The position numbers and the translations under genes were made by a program. A stretch of 15,810 nt of DNA from Chitinophagaceae bacterium (lineage in GTDB: Bacteria > Bacteroidota > Bacteroidia > Chitinophagales > Chitinophagaceae), in the NCBI GenBank assembly GCA_003167015.1, contig PMUF01000056.1:1-15810 (forward strand), in the 5' to 3' direction. The notes below the pieces were generated by a model that did no database searches, was not told the DNA's origin, and saw only the letters and a list, made by a program, of their open reading frames with translations. Shown here piece by piece: positions 1-6,635 of this stretch (positions are counted from its first letter, which is position 1; the number at the start of each line of letters is the position of its first letter).

Positions 1-431
1 CGAATTATTTTGTGCTTAAAGGCTGCCTCCGGCTTTACTTCATCCAGGAGACCGGCGTCGAACAGATCATCCAGTTCGGTATAGAGAATTGGTGGATCAC
101 CGACCAGCAAAGCCTCGACTGGCAGCAGCCCTCGCATTTTTATCTTCAGGCCGTCGAGGCGACCGGTCTGGCCGTCCTCGATCGTACAGCAGCTACTGCC
201 TTGCCCGACCAGGTGCCCTGTCTCGACCGCTATTTCCGGCTGATCGCTCAACGCGCCTTTGCCGCATCCCAGCAGCACCGGTATTTCGTGCAGAACCTCT
301 CCGGTGAGGAACGTTATCATCAATTCGCCCGCCTCTTCCCCGATTTTATCCAGCGTATCCCCCAATACATGGTCGCCTCTTACCTCGGTTTCACCCCCGA
401 ATTCATCAGCAAGATCCGCCGCCGCAAATAA
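1..431 (+). CDS. Crp/Fnr-family transcriptional regulator, 3' part
   Basis: The gene runs in from outside the window. Codons are open from base 3, and the in-frame GTG at 12 lies inside a conserved beta-roll segment (NYFVLKGCLRLYF), so it is not the true start. What remains is the second half of a cyclic-nucleotide-binding-like beta-roll, the long dimerisation helix (around CLDRYFRLIAQRAF) and a short C-terminal winged helix ending in YLGFTPEFISKIRRRK. The last segment fits the recognition helix of Crp/Fnr regulators, where a Q/F-S-R-I/L-R pattern contacts DNA. Bacteroidota carry many such proteins, and most lack the residues needed to bind cAMP, so the effector cannot be read from the sequence. 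The next gene, an AhpD-like protein 67 nt downstream on the same strand, is a plausible target. Family assignment is confident; the target is an inference. Confidence 0.85.
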   Translation, partial: NYFVLKGCLRLYFIQETGVEQIIQFGIENWWITDQQSLDWQQPSHFYLQAVEATGLAVLDRTAATALPDQVPCLDRYFRLIAQRAFAASQQHRYFVQNLSGEERYHQFARLFPDFIQRIPQYMVASYLGFTPEFISKIRRRK

Positions 432-450
432 TTCTTAATCTCGATTATTT

Positions 451-478
451 TTTCGCCCTGCCGCCCGGCCGAACTTTG
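451..478 (+). promoter_or_regulatory. Possible Bacteroidota-type promoter before the AhpD-like gene
   Basis: GAACTTTG at 471-478 matches 7 of 8 positions of the Bacteroidota -7 element TAnnTTTG. A TTTCG at 451-455 sits about 20 nt upstream, near where a -33 TTTG is expected. The start codon follows 20 nt after the -7 element. If real, the AhpD-like gene has its own promoter and is not only read through from the regulator upstream. This is motif matching by eye and remains weak. Confidence 0.3.
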
Positions 479-498
479 CCCCTGTAAAACATTCAACT

Positions 499-933
499 AT
501 GAACACAAGAATCAAAATCGACCAGGTCGAACCCGCCGCCTACAAAGTGTTGTATAATTTTTCCAAGTATGTCAAGACCTCCCGGCTTACCCCCATCCAT
601 CAGGAGCTTATCAAGATCCGAGCCTCCCAGATCAACGGCTGCGCCTTCTGTATCGACATGCACACCCGCGATGCCCGCGCAGCCGGCGAGACCGAACAGC
701 GGATCTATGCCCTCAACGCCTGGCGCGACACCAGCTATTTCACGCCCGAGGAACGTGCTATCCTTGCTCTCACCGAAGAAGTGACCCTCATCGGCCATCA
801 CGTCTCCGACGCCACCTACCAGGAAGCTGCCCGCCTCTTCGACGAAGTCTACCTCGCCCAGATCATCATGACCATCGTCCTGATCAACTGCTGGAACCGC
901 GTCGCCATCACCACCGGCATGCAGCCCGCCTAA
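499..933 (+). CDS. AhpD-like / carboxymuconolactone decarboxylase family protein
   Basis: This 144-residue all-helical protein carries the AhpD-core signature: a CxxC pair (C48, C51) followed by H55 in CAFCIDMH, preceded by ELIKIRASQINGC. In AhpD-like peroxidases these residues form the redox-active disulfide and proton relay that reduce peroxides. Proteins of this family in Bacteroidota are usually annotated as carboxymuconolactone decarboxylase family, although the cysteine pair points to a thiol redox role and not ring decarboxylation. The length is complete for a single-domain member. There is no signal peptide, so it is cytoplasmic. It starts 67 nt after a Crp/Fnr-type regulator gene, which may control it. 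The true substrate is unknown. The family call is solid. Confidence 0.88.
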   Translation: MNTRIKIDQVEPAAYKVLYNFSKYVKTSRLTPIHQELIKIRASQINGCAFCIDMHTRDARAAGETEQRIYALNAWRDTSYFTPEERAILALTEEVTLIGHHVSDATYQEAARLFDEVYLAQIIMTIVLINCWNRVAITTGMQPA

Positions 934-1003
934 TTGCTCCCCGGCTGATTGGAGCCCCATCCCCCAGATCTGTAGAGAATACTTTTTCGCTGATTTACAG
1001 GAT

Positions 1004-1059
1004 TATGTGCTATTTATGTGATTTTTATCACACTTTTGGCACTTAATATGTGATAAATG
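1004..1059 (+). repeat. Upstream copy of a ~50 bp repeat (copy 1)
   Basis: Bases 1004-1053 align with 1152-1201 at a constant offset of 148, with about 40 of 50 positions identical. The best-conserved core is CACACTTT-x-GGCAC (1029-1042, equivalent to 1177-1190). After the core both copies run into TGTGA and then AATG. In copy 2 that ATG is the start codon of the DUF4143 ATPase. In copy 1 the matching ATG (1057-1059) opens only 13 codons before a stop. Copy 1 therefore looks like a duplicated upstream and start region, or the remnant of an earlier gene start. Confidence 0.7.
1017..1032. promoter_or_regulatory. CRP-like palindromic operator, site 1
   Basis: TGTGATTTTTATCACA is a perfect TGTGA-N6-TCACA palindrome, the layout of the classical enterobacterial CRP site. 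It sits inside repeat copy 1, and a further TGTGA half-site follows at 1049-1053. The bound protein is unknown. A Crp/Fnr-type regulator is encoded at the window start, but a link between the two is only a guess. Confidence 0.5.
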
Positions 1060-1151
1060 CCAGCCTGCATGGCTCTTGCACCACGCATATCTTCATGATA
1101 ATTCAGATTAAAACCTAAGAATTTCCCTTGAAATCCTTATTTTTACAAGCT

Positions 1152-1205
1152 TATATGCCAATTAAGTGATTTATTTCACACTTTCGGCACATAAACTGTG
1201 AAATG
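1152..1205 (+). repeat. Downstream copy of the ~50 bp repeat (copy 2), reaching the start codon
   Basis: This is the second copy of the element at 1004-1059. It runs into the ATG at 1203 of the DUF4143 ATPase gene, with CTGTGAAATG at its end matching ATGTGATAAATG in copy 1 apart from a 2-nt difference. Because it covers the whole immediate upstream region, promoter and operator of the ATPase gene probably lie inside it. Confidence 0.7.
1165..1180. promoter_or_regulatory. CRP-like palindromic operator, site 2
   Basis: AGTGATTTATTTCACA is a GTGA-N6-TCAC palindrome, equivalent to the site at 1017-1032 and conserved in both half-sites apart from one outer base. It ends 22 nt before the ATPase start codon. 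A repressor bound here would block transcription initiation or early elongation. Confidence 0.48.
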
Positions 1206-2519
1206 GAGGTCAAAAGAACCATACAAAAGAAGCTGTTCGCCTGGAAAACGGCTCCGGACCGCAAGCCCCTCATTCTGCAGGGAGCCAGGCAGGTAGGAAA
1301 GACCTGGCTGCTAAAACACTTCGGCGCAACGGAATTCGATCAAGTGGCTTATTTCAATTTTGAAGAACAGCCTGACCTCAAGCAATTTTTTCAGAATACC
1401 AAAGACATTCCAAGTATTGTTCGAAATCTTTCCCTGGTACATGGACATGCTATTACGCCACAAAATACGCTCATCATATTTGATGAGATCCAGGAGTGCA
1501 ATGATGCGCTGAACACCTTGAAGTACTTCTGTGAAAATGCTCCGGAATATGCTATAGCCAGTGCAGGCTCACTATTAGGAGTGGCGATGTCCCGCGGAAA
1601 TTCCTTTCCGGTTGGGAAAGTGGATTTTCTGCACTTGCGCCCTATCTGTTTTTCCGAATTTTTATCCGCTGCTGATCCCAACTTATTTGCATTTCTGGAG
1701 AGCATCGACAAAATACAGCCCATCCCGGACATTTTCTTTCATCCCTTGGTGGACCAGTTGAAACTGTTTTTTATCTGCGGCGGAATGCCGGAAGCGGTCG
1801 TAACATTGCTGCAAAAACAGGATACGGAAAAAACACAGCAGATACTACAAAATATACTTAGCGCCTATTCTCTGGATTTTTCTAAACATGCAGAGAACAG
1901 GGAGATTCCCAAGATCAATTACCTCTGGGCTTCCATTCCTTCTCAGTTAGCAAGGGATAATAAAAAATTTCTTTACCAGTCCGTGAGGCACGGCGCCCGT
2001 TCCCGGGAATACGAAGATGCTTTATTGTGGCTCTCTCATGCGGGTTTAATTCATCGTATTTTTAGAGTCTCAAAGCCGGCCTTACCCCTTTCTGCCTATG
2101 ACGATTTGACTGCATTCAAACTCTATCTGATCGATGTGGGTCTCTTGCGTAGACTGTCATTTTTGGACCCGATTGCTATAAGAGAAGGCAACCGGCTATT
2201 TACCGAATTTAAAGGTGCTTTGACTGAAAATTTCGTTTTACAGCATCTGATTTCTCATTTTGAAGTTACCCCGCGCTATTGGAACTCTGGAAATCAGGCG
2301 GAAGTGGATTTCTTGATTCAGGTGAAAAATGAGATTATCCCCATTGAGGTAAAATCCGACGAGAATATACGCAGCAAAAGCCTTACTGTTTACAATGATC
2401 TTTACAATCCTTCCATCCGTCTTCGGTGTTCTTTGAGAAATTTAAAGAAGGATCAGGGTCTTCTTAATATTCCATTGTTTATGGTCGATTATATAGAAAA
2501 ATTACTCAGGCTGTCTTAA
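1203..2519 (+). CDS. AAA ATPase with C-terminal DUF4143 domain
   Basis: This 438-residue protein has an N-terminal P-loop domain with Walker A GARQVGKT (residues 27-34) and Walker B TLIIFDE (89-95). The C-terminal half fits DUF4143: NQAEVDFLI and IPIEVKS supply D369 and E382-x-K384, the layout of a PD-(D/E)xK nuclease-like fold. Family members are abundant in bacteria and archaea and often sit alone in variable regions. Their role is not settled, with defence, toxin-like and DNA-handling roles all proposed. Start ATG 1203 is favoured because MEVKRTIQKKLFAW leads directly into the P-loop domain and the upstream repeat ends there. The gene is visibly A+T-richer than both neighbours, which suggests acquisition by transfer. 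It is intact, with no frameshift. The family is certain; the function is open. Confidence 0.88.
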   Translation: MEVKRTIQKKLFAWKTAPDRKPLILQGARQVGKTWLLKHFGATEFDQVAYFNFEEQPDLKQFFQNTKDIPSIVRNLSLVHGHAITPQNTLIIFDEIQECNDALNTLKYFCENAPEYAIASAGSLLGVAMSRGNSFPVGKVDFLHLRPICFSEFLSAADPNLFAFLESIDKIQPIPDIFFHPLVDQLKLFFICGGMPEAVVTLLQKQDTEKTQQILQNILSAYSLDFSKHAENREIPKINYLWASIPSQLARDNKKFLYQSVRHGARSREYEDALLWLSHAGLIHRIFRVSKPALPLSAYDDLTAFKLYLIDVGLLRRLSFLDPIAIREGNRLFTEFKGALTENFVLQHLISHFEVTPRYWNSGNQAEVDFLIQVKNEIIPIEVKSDENIRSKSLTVYNDLYNPSIRLRCSLRNLKKDQGLLNIPLFMVDYIEKLLRLS

Positions 2520-2608
2520 TTAGTATCCACTCTTGTACCCCCACTAGCGCCTCCCCGAGGTCCCCCCATGGCACGATATTCCGTATCTTACATCCTAAAC
2601 TCACGGGC

Positions 2609-3991
2609 ATGAAAACCGCCTTCTTCACCACCGCCTTCCTCGCCATCACCATCCTGGCCTCCGCCCGGCAGACACCCGCCCCGGCCTCCGCCCAGCAGGT
2701 AACCGTCCTCACCAACGCTACTATCATCGACGGCACCGGCAGCAATGCCCAACCTCATATGACCGTCGTCATCGACGGGGGTCGAATAATCCGTATCGTC
2801 CCGGGTAAGGTCGTCATACGTCAAGGGGCCGTCCAGATCGATATGACCGGCAAATATCTCATGCCCTCCATCATCGACTGCCATACCCATGTCGGCAATC
2901 TCAAGGGGACCACCACGTCGGGAGAAAACTATACGCCGGAGAATGTTCGCCGCCAGCTGCAAAAGTTCCAGGACTTCGGCATCGCAACCATCCTTTCCAT
3001 GGGAACCGAACAACCCATCGGTGTGGCCATCCGCGATTCGAGTAAGGCCGGCCTGATCCCCGGTGCGACCCTATACTCGGCCATCTATGGGTTTGGCGTC
3101 AAAGGCGCCATGCCGCCGGAATCCGCCGGCTTCACGCATATCTATCGCCCGGAAACACCCGAAGAAGCCACCAAAGACGTACAGGAACTGGCGCCCCTCC
3201 ACCCCGATGTCATCAAAATGTGGGTCGATGACTTCTATGGACAGTATAGACAGGATCAGATCATGCGGCCGGAGATCTATACCGCCATTATCAAAGAGGC
3301 CCACGCCCATGGCATCCGGGCAGCGGCCCATCTCTACTATCTGTCAGACGCCCACCGGCTCGTCGACGCGGGCCTCGATATTATGGCGCACAGTATCAGG
3401 GATGCTGAAATAGACGATACCCTGGTGGCAGAGATGAAACGCCGCCATATAGCTTATATACCCACGCTCTCCCTCGACGAATTTGCCTTCGCCTATGAAG
3501 ATGACCCTGTCTGGCTCACCGATCCCCGCTTCAAAGCCTCCCTCGAGCCGGGAGTATATGACATGGTTACCAGCGCAGCATATAAGGAAAAGATCAGCAA
3601 AAGCACCGTCACTCCACAGGAAAAAATGGCCTTGCCGATAGCGCTCAAAAATCTGCTGACTCTTTATCGGGCAGGAGTGCTCATCGCGCTCGGTACCGAT
3701 GCCGGCGCCAGCCCCATCCGCGCCCAGGGATTCTCTGAACACATGGAAATGGCGCTCATGGTCCGTGCCGGCCTCACTCCATTGGAGGCAATCAGGATCG
3801 CCACCCTTAATGGCGCCCGCCTGCTCGGCATCGAAACGGACCAGGGCAGCCTGGAAAAAGGCAAGAAGGCCGATTTCATCGTGCTCGATAAAGACCCGCT
3901 GACAGATATACACAATACCCTTTCCATTGACGCCGTTTGGAAAGACGGCATTAAAGTCAGCGACGGCCCCCTGACTCACTACCAACAATAA
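2609..3991 (+). CDS. Secreted metal-dependent amidohydrolase (imidazolonepropionase-like)
   Basis: This 460-residue TIM-barrel amidohydrolase starts with a signal peptide (hydrophobic stretch about residues 4-17, likely cleavage after ASA at 17-19), so it acts in the periplasm or outside the cell. The metal site can be followed along the chain: H92 and H94 in DCHTHVG, K203 in IKMWVDD (candidate carboxylated lysine), H241 in AAHLYY, H261 in AHSIRD and D364 in LGTDAG. The C-terminal segment GSLEKGKKADFIVLDKDPL is the composite beta-sandwich return typical of the family. Related enzymes cleave cyclic amides, dipeptides such as prolyl peptides, or other C-N bonds; the substrate cannot be told here. 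The AraC regulator gene begins 3 nt after the stop, so the two are probably cotranscribed. A weak -7-like TATCTTAC lies at 2584-2591. Confidence 0.9.
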   Translation: MKTAFFTTAFLAITILASARQTPAPASAQQVTVLTNATIIDGTGSNAQPHMTVVIDGGRIIRIVPGKVVIRQGAVQIDMTGKYLMPSIIDCHTHVGNLKGTTTSGENYTPENVRRQLQKFQDFGIATILSMGTEQPIGVAIRDSSKAGLIPGATLYSAIYGFGVKGAMPPESAGFTHIYRPETPEEATKDVQELAPLHPDVIKMWVDDFYGQYRQDQIMRPEIYTAIIKEAHAHGIRAAAHLYYLSDAHRLVDAGLDIMAHSIRDAEIDDTLVAEMKRRHIAYIPTLSLDEFAFAYEDDPVWLTDPRFKASLEPGVYDMVTSAAYKEKISKSTVTPQEKMALPIALKNLLTLYRAGVLIALGTDAGASPIRAQGFSEHMEMALMVRAGLTPLEAIRIATLNGARLLGIETDQGSLEKGKKADFIVLDKDPLTDIHNTLSIDAVWKDGIKVSDGPLTHYQQ

Positions 3992-3994
3992 ATC

Positions 3995-4909
3995 ATGCAA
4001 AATCGCCAACACCTCGAGACCGGGACCGGTACCCGTGATTCCACCACCTGGGAATTCGATGGCATCCGCATGGGCCACGCTGTTTCCAAATTCAATACGC
4101 TCACCAGTTTCAACGCCAGCAGCCCTAACACCGACGTCGTCCGTCTGCACCTCGGCCTCAAAGGTAACTACAGCTTCCACTATCGCCAGCTCGACACCAC
4201 CTTCCACCTCGTCGGCGGCCACCACAATATCCTCTATTCGAAAGACTTCGACATGACAGTGGAAAACCGGACCCTCGAACTGGAAACCTTCGGCATCCAG
4301 TTTCCGCGGGAGACTTTCCTCCGGTTCACTCAAAATGCCAACGACGGGCTCAAAAAATTCGCCGCCCAGATCATGAACGGCGAAAACGCCCTCCTGTCCG
4401 ATCAATGGGGCGCCGTCGACCCCGCTATACAGCAGGTCATCGGCCAGGTCATCCATAATCGCTACGCCGGCGACCTGCTCCGCTTATTCCTGCTATCCAA
4501 AAGCATCGAGATCCTTGTCTTGTGTGCCGAATCCTGCCTGCTCGCGGCCGATAAGAAAGAGACTTACCTGAAAACTGCCGCCGACAAGGAAAAGATCATC
4601 GCCGCCCGTGACCTCGTCAACCAGCGCGTCCACTGCCCGCCCAGCCTCACCGAGATCGCGACAGCCGTCGGGCTCAACGAATATAAGCTGAAGCGGGGAT
4701 TCAAAGAGACCTTCCAGACCACCGTATTCGGCTATCTCACCGCTCAACGCCTCCTCCTGGCCAAACGATACCTGCTCGATACCGACAAGACAGCCGCCGA
4801 AATAGCCTTCGACCTCGGCTATGCTACCCCCCAGCACTTCAACAACGCCTTCAAAAAGCATTTCGGCCATACACCGGATTCAATCAGATCAGGCCGGCGC
4901 GAGGCCTGA
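3995..4909 (+). CDS. AraC-family transcriptional regulator
   Basis: This 304-residue cytoplasmic protein ends in a complete AraC/XylS DNA-binding domain of about 100 residues with two helix-turn-helix units. The first is around SLTEIATAVGLNEYKLKRGF (from about residue 216). The second is around TAAEIAFDLGYATPQHFNNA, followed by the family end motif FKKHFGHTPDSIR. The N-terminal two thirds is a ligand-sensing region of the kind found in Bacteroidota PchR-like regulators, with no assignable ligand. The start at 3995 leaves only 3 nt after the amidohydrolase stop, which suggests translational coupling and a regulatory link to that enzyme. The last codons lie inside a perfect 13-bp inverted repeat, so the end of the gene doubles as a hairpin. 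Family call confident; regulon unknown. Confidence 0.9.
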   Translation: MQNRQHLETGTGTRDSTTWEFDGIRMGHAVSKFNTLTSFNASSPNTDVVRLHLGLKGNYSFHYRQLDTTFHLVGGHHNILYSKDFDMTVENRTLELETFGIQFPRETFLRFTQNANDGLKKFAAQIMNGENALLSDQWGAVDPAIQQVIGQVIHNRYAGDLLRLFLLSKSIEILVLCAESCLLAADKKETYLKTAADKEKIIAARDLVNQRVHCPPSLTEIATAVGLNEYKLKRGFKETFQTTVFGYLTAQRLLLAKRYLLDTDKTAAEIAFDLGYATPQHFNNAFKKHFGHTPDSIRSGRREA

Positions 4910-4915
4910 TCTGAT
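4883..4915 (+). terminator. Hairpin overlapping the AraC stop codon, possible terminator
   Basis: ATCAGATCAGGCC (4883-4895) and GGCCTGATCTGAT (4903-4915) are perfect 13-bp reverse complements with a 7-nt loop. The AraC stop codon (4907-4909) lies in the right arm. No T-run follows, so this is not a standard intrinsic terminator. It may act in transcript stabilisation or termination without a U-tract. Confidence 0.5.
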
Positions 4916-4956
4916 CGCGACGCCAAACGGCGAAAGGCCGGCGCCTGATCTCGACG
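4891..4956. repeat. Imperfect direct repeat in the AraC-SRPBCC gap
   Basis: AGGCCGGCGC occurs at 4891-4900 and again at 4935-4944, each followed by CTGATCT and then a CGACG-like end (first copy CTGATCTGATCGCGACG, second copy CTGATCTCGACG). Between them CGCC-AAAC-GGCG (4921-4932) forms a small hairpin. The block looks like a partially duplicated, structured 3' UTR element. No gene is visible in it. Confidence 0.5.
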
Positions 4957-5008
4957 TAAAACGTTAGAAAGAATCCGTAAAATGCAATCTGGAAAAGATC
5001 CGATGCCC

Positions 5009-5016
5009 TAATATTG
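5009..5016 (+). promoter_or_regulatory. Possible -7 element before the SRPBCC gene
   Basis: TAATATTG matches the Bacteroidota -7 consensus TAnnTTTG at 7 of 8 positions and lies 16 nt before the ATG at 5033. No clear -33 TTTG partner is seen, so support is weak. Confidence 0.25.
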
Positions 5017-5032
5017 TACAAACATCATTACC

Positions 5033-5488
5033 ATGAGCCAGCCACTGATTGTAGAAAACACCATCACCTTTAAGGCCCCCGCCGCCAGGGTCTGGAACGC
5101 CCTGACCAATCCCGAAGAGACAAAAAAATACATGTTTGGCTGTGAAGCCCTATCCGATTGGAAAGAAGGCAGCCCGCTGATCTGGAAGGGGACTTTCAAT
5201 GGAGTCGAACTTGTGGCCGTCAAAGGCACGATCAAAAAGATCCAACCCGGGAAATACCTGGAATACACCGTGATTGACCCCAATAATCCGAAAATCCCCG
5301 ATCTCCCGGAAAACTACCTCACCGTTACCATCGACCTGACCGAAGAAGATGGCCAAACCCTGGCGACCGTGACCCAGGGAGACTACAGTGCCGTTGCGGA
5401 TGGCGACAACCGCTATAAACATACCGTCGACGGCGGTGGCTGGACCCCCATCCTCGAAGCCATCAAAGCGCTGGTAGAAGCCCCATAA
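5033..5488 (+). CDS. SRPBCC domain protein (AHSA1-like)
   Basis: This 151-residue cytoplasmic protein is a single START-like helix-grip domain of the AHSA1 (activator of Hsp90 ATPase homologue) group. Diagnostic stretches are the opening ENTITFKAPAARVWNALTNP, the first strand and helix that form the hydrophobic cavity; then EGSPLIWKG and KGTIKKIQPGKYLEYTV of the central sheet; then a C-terminal helix around GGGWTPILEAIKAL. Bacterial members bind small hydrophobic ligands or help in stress responses, and most are uncharacterised; no catalytic residues can be named. It stands alone between the AraC gene (123 nt upstream) and a strong hairpin directly after its stop, so it is probably monocistronic. 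Confidence 0.85.
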   Translation: MSQPLIVENTITFKAPAARVWNALTNPEETKKYMFGCEALSDWKEGSPLIWKGTFNGVELVAVKGTIKKIQPGKYLEYTVIDPNNPKIPDLPENYLTVTIDLTEEDGQTLATVTQGDYSAVADGDNRYKHTVDGGGWTPILEAIKALVEAP

Positions 5489-5495
5489 AAAAATC

Positions 5496-5536
5496 GGGGG
5501 GCGGAAATGGCTGCTAACATTTCCAATCCCCCCTTT
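5496..5536. terminator. Probable bidirectional intrinsic terminator
   Basis: GGGGGG (5496-5501) plus GGAAATG (5503-5509) pairs with CATTTCC (5518-5524) plus CCCCCC (5528-5533), giving 13 pairs around an 8-nt loop with a small internal bulge. On + it is followed by TTT. On - the stem is followed by GATTTTTTT (complement of 5488-5495), a good U-tract. It lies between the stops of two convergent genes and most clearly serves the minus-strand secreted-protein gene. Confidence 0.75.
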
Positions 5537-5577
5537 GATCCCTGACGACTAAACCCCTGATACAAGCGACGTTATAA

Positions 5578-6384
5578 TTATTTGTTCTGTCTGGCCTTTA
5601 CCGCCTCCAGACCCTGTTGGTCTTTGTCGATCTCATCCTGCTGCTCTTTACGGCTGGTCTTATTCTCATCCATATCCCCCTGCGCTCTGCGGATCTTCTT
5701 TTCCAGCGTACCCTGATCATCGATCAGCCGGTTGAGCTTCTTTTGACTTTTCTTCTTCGTATCGTCATCCGCACTGATATTCGCCTGCAACTCCGCAGCG
5801 GCTTTCACCTGGTCGGACTTATTCTGGGCAAGATCCGATTGCAGATTGCGTAACTTCTTGTCCAGGTCCGTCGAATCATTGATCAGGGCATTCATTTTTT
5901 TCTGCGCCTTGTTAAGGCTTTCCTGCCGGCTGTTGACCTGCAGACGCGTATTGTAGACATCCATAAAAATGGCCAGGCTATCAAGGAACAGCCTGGCTTT
6001 AGATTCCCTGTCGCTATCACCCTGAGTACGGACTAAAAGATCCTGGTTCCTTTTTATCGCCAATAAATTCAATAAGGTCACATCTTTCTCTTTCCGGCTC
6101 GTCACTGCGGTGGAGAAATAAAGATCACTCCCGCCAGTATCCAAAGCATCGAGTAGCACGCCCCTGAAGACGATCAACCCGTCGGCAGAAGATTTCTTAT
6201 AGCCTTTCGTCGTCATATACTCTTTTAAACCGTCTTCCACCAAACCGGCGCTATAAGGCAGCCGCACCGTCGCCGCGGGCGCTTGCGTTTTCTTGTATTC
6301 GATCTGTCCGATATAGGCTTGAGCAGAGACGCAGGTCCCACACAGCATACTCATCCACAGGATCATCAGGGTTTTTGTTTGCAT
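5578..6384 (-). CDS. Secreted coiled-coil protein of unknown function
   Basis: I chose the ATG at 6384 because it opens a clean signal peptide (MQTKTLMILWMSMLCGTCVSA, then QAYIGQIEY). A longer in-frame opening from 6456 would place 24 polar residues in front of it. The resulting 268-residue protein has a small N-terminal globular part of about 120 residues (YIGQIEYKK, then GLIVFRGVLLD and DLYFSTAV). A long C-terminal coiled coil follows from about residue 145, with repeated segments of the type LDKKLRNLQSDL-x-N-KSDQ and LEKKIRRAQGDM-x-ENKTS. The motif pair is internally repeated. I recall similar unnamed proteins in Chitinophagaceae but know no function. Its start overlaps the end of the sigma-region-2-like gene by 19 nt, so the two are probably translated together. 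A strong hairpin follows the stop. Confidence 0.75.
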   Translation of the reverse strand: MQTKTLMILWMSMLCGTCVSAQAYIGQIEYKKTQAPAATVRLPYSAGLVEDGLKEYMTTKGYKKSSADGLIVFRGVLLDALDTGGSDLYFSTAVTSRKEKDVTLLNLLAIKRNQDLLVRTQGDSDRESKARLFLDSLAIFMDVYNTRLQVNSRQESLNKAQKKMNALINDSTDLDKKLRNLQSDLAQNKSDQVKAAAELQANISADDDTKKKSQKKLNRLIDDQGTLEKKIRRAQGDMDENKTSRKEQQDEIDKDQQGLEAVKARQNK

Positions 6385-6635
6385 ATTTTTCTCATTTGAT
6401 CGATTAGAAATGTATAAATGGGTGGATTGATGGCCTCGAAGTTGGCCTCCAGCCATAGGCTTTCGAAAAACTCATCTACTGTCTTAGCCGCCTGCTGCGG
6501 GTCCCGAAGATGAGTATAGGTAAATATCAATAAGTCCTCCCCATAGTTTTTATAGAATTGCATGAAGGCCCGGATGTTCCTTTCTTCCAGAGCGCGCAAC
6601 AGCACTTTCTCTTCTTTTAATTCGTAGTCTTTCAT
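6366..6635 (-). CDS. Small protein resembling sigma-70 region 2 only
   Basis: All 89 residues align by eye with sigma-70 region 2. LRALEERNIRAFMQFYKNYG matches the usual opening 'L..l..gd..AF..LY..Y'. DPQQAAKTVDEFFESLW matches 'D.edAeDlvQevF..lW'. NPPIYTFLIDQMRKICKQK matches the 'YL..Ia.N...d..Rr' end. The conserved E-D-x-x-Q core is altered (A-K-x-x-D), and region 4, which reads the -35 element, is absent: the stop comes straight after region 2. The downstream secreted-protein gene begins inside its last codons, so the short length is not explained by a nearby frameshift. It may be a truncated sigma relic or a functional region-2-only protein such as RsoA of Bacillus subtilis. The gene looks real from its coupling; the role is inference. 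Confidence 0.65.
   Translation of the reverse strand: MKDYELKEEKVLLRALEERNIRAFMQFYKNYGEDLLIFTYTHLRDPQQAAKTVDEFFESLWLEANFEAINPPIYTFLIDQMRKICKQKP

Noticed and set aside
1203..2519. Transposon or insertion sequence around the A+T-rich gene
   Set aside because: The repeats lie only on the 5' side as direct copies. There is no transposase and no matching terminal inverted repeats or target duplication at 2520-2608.
3344..4456. 370-codon opening on - across the amidohydrolase and AraC genes
   Set aside because: It is antisense to two well-supported genes and has no domain; long antisense openings are common in GC-rich coding DNA.
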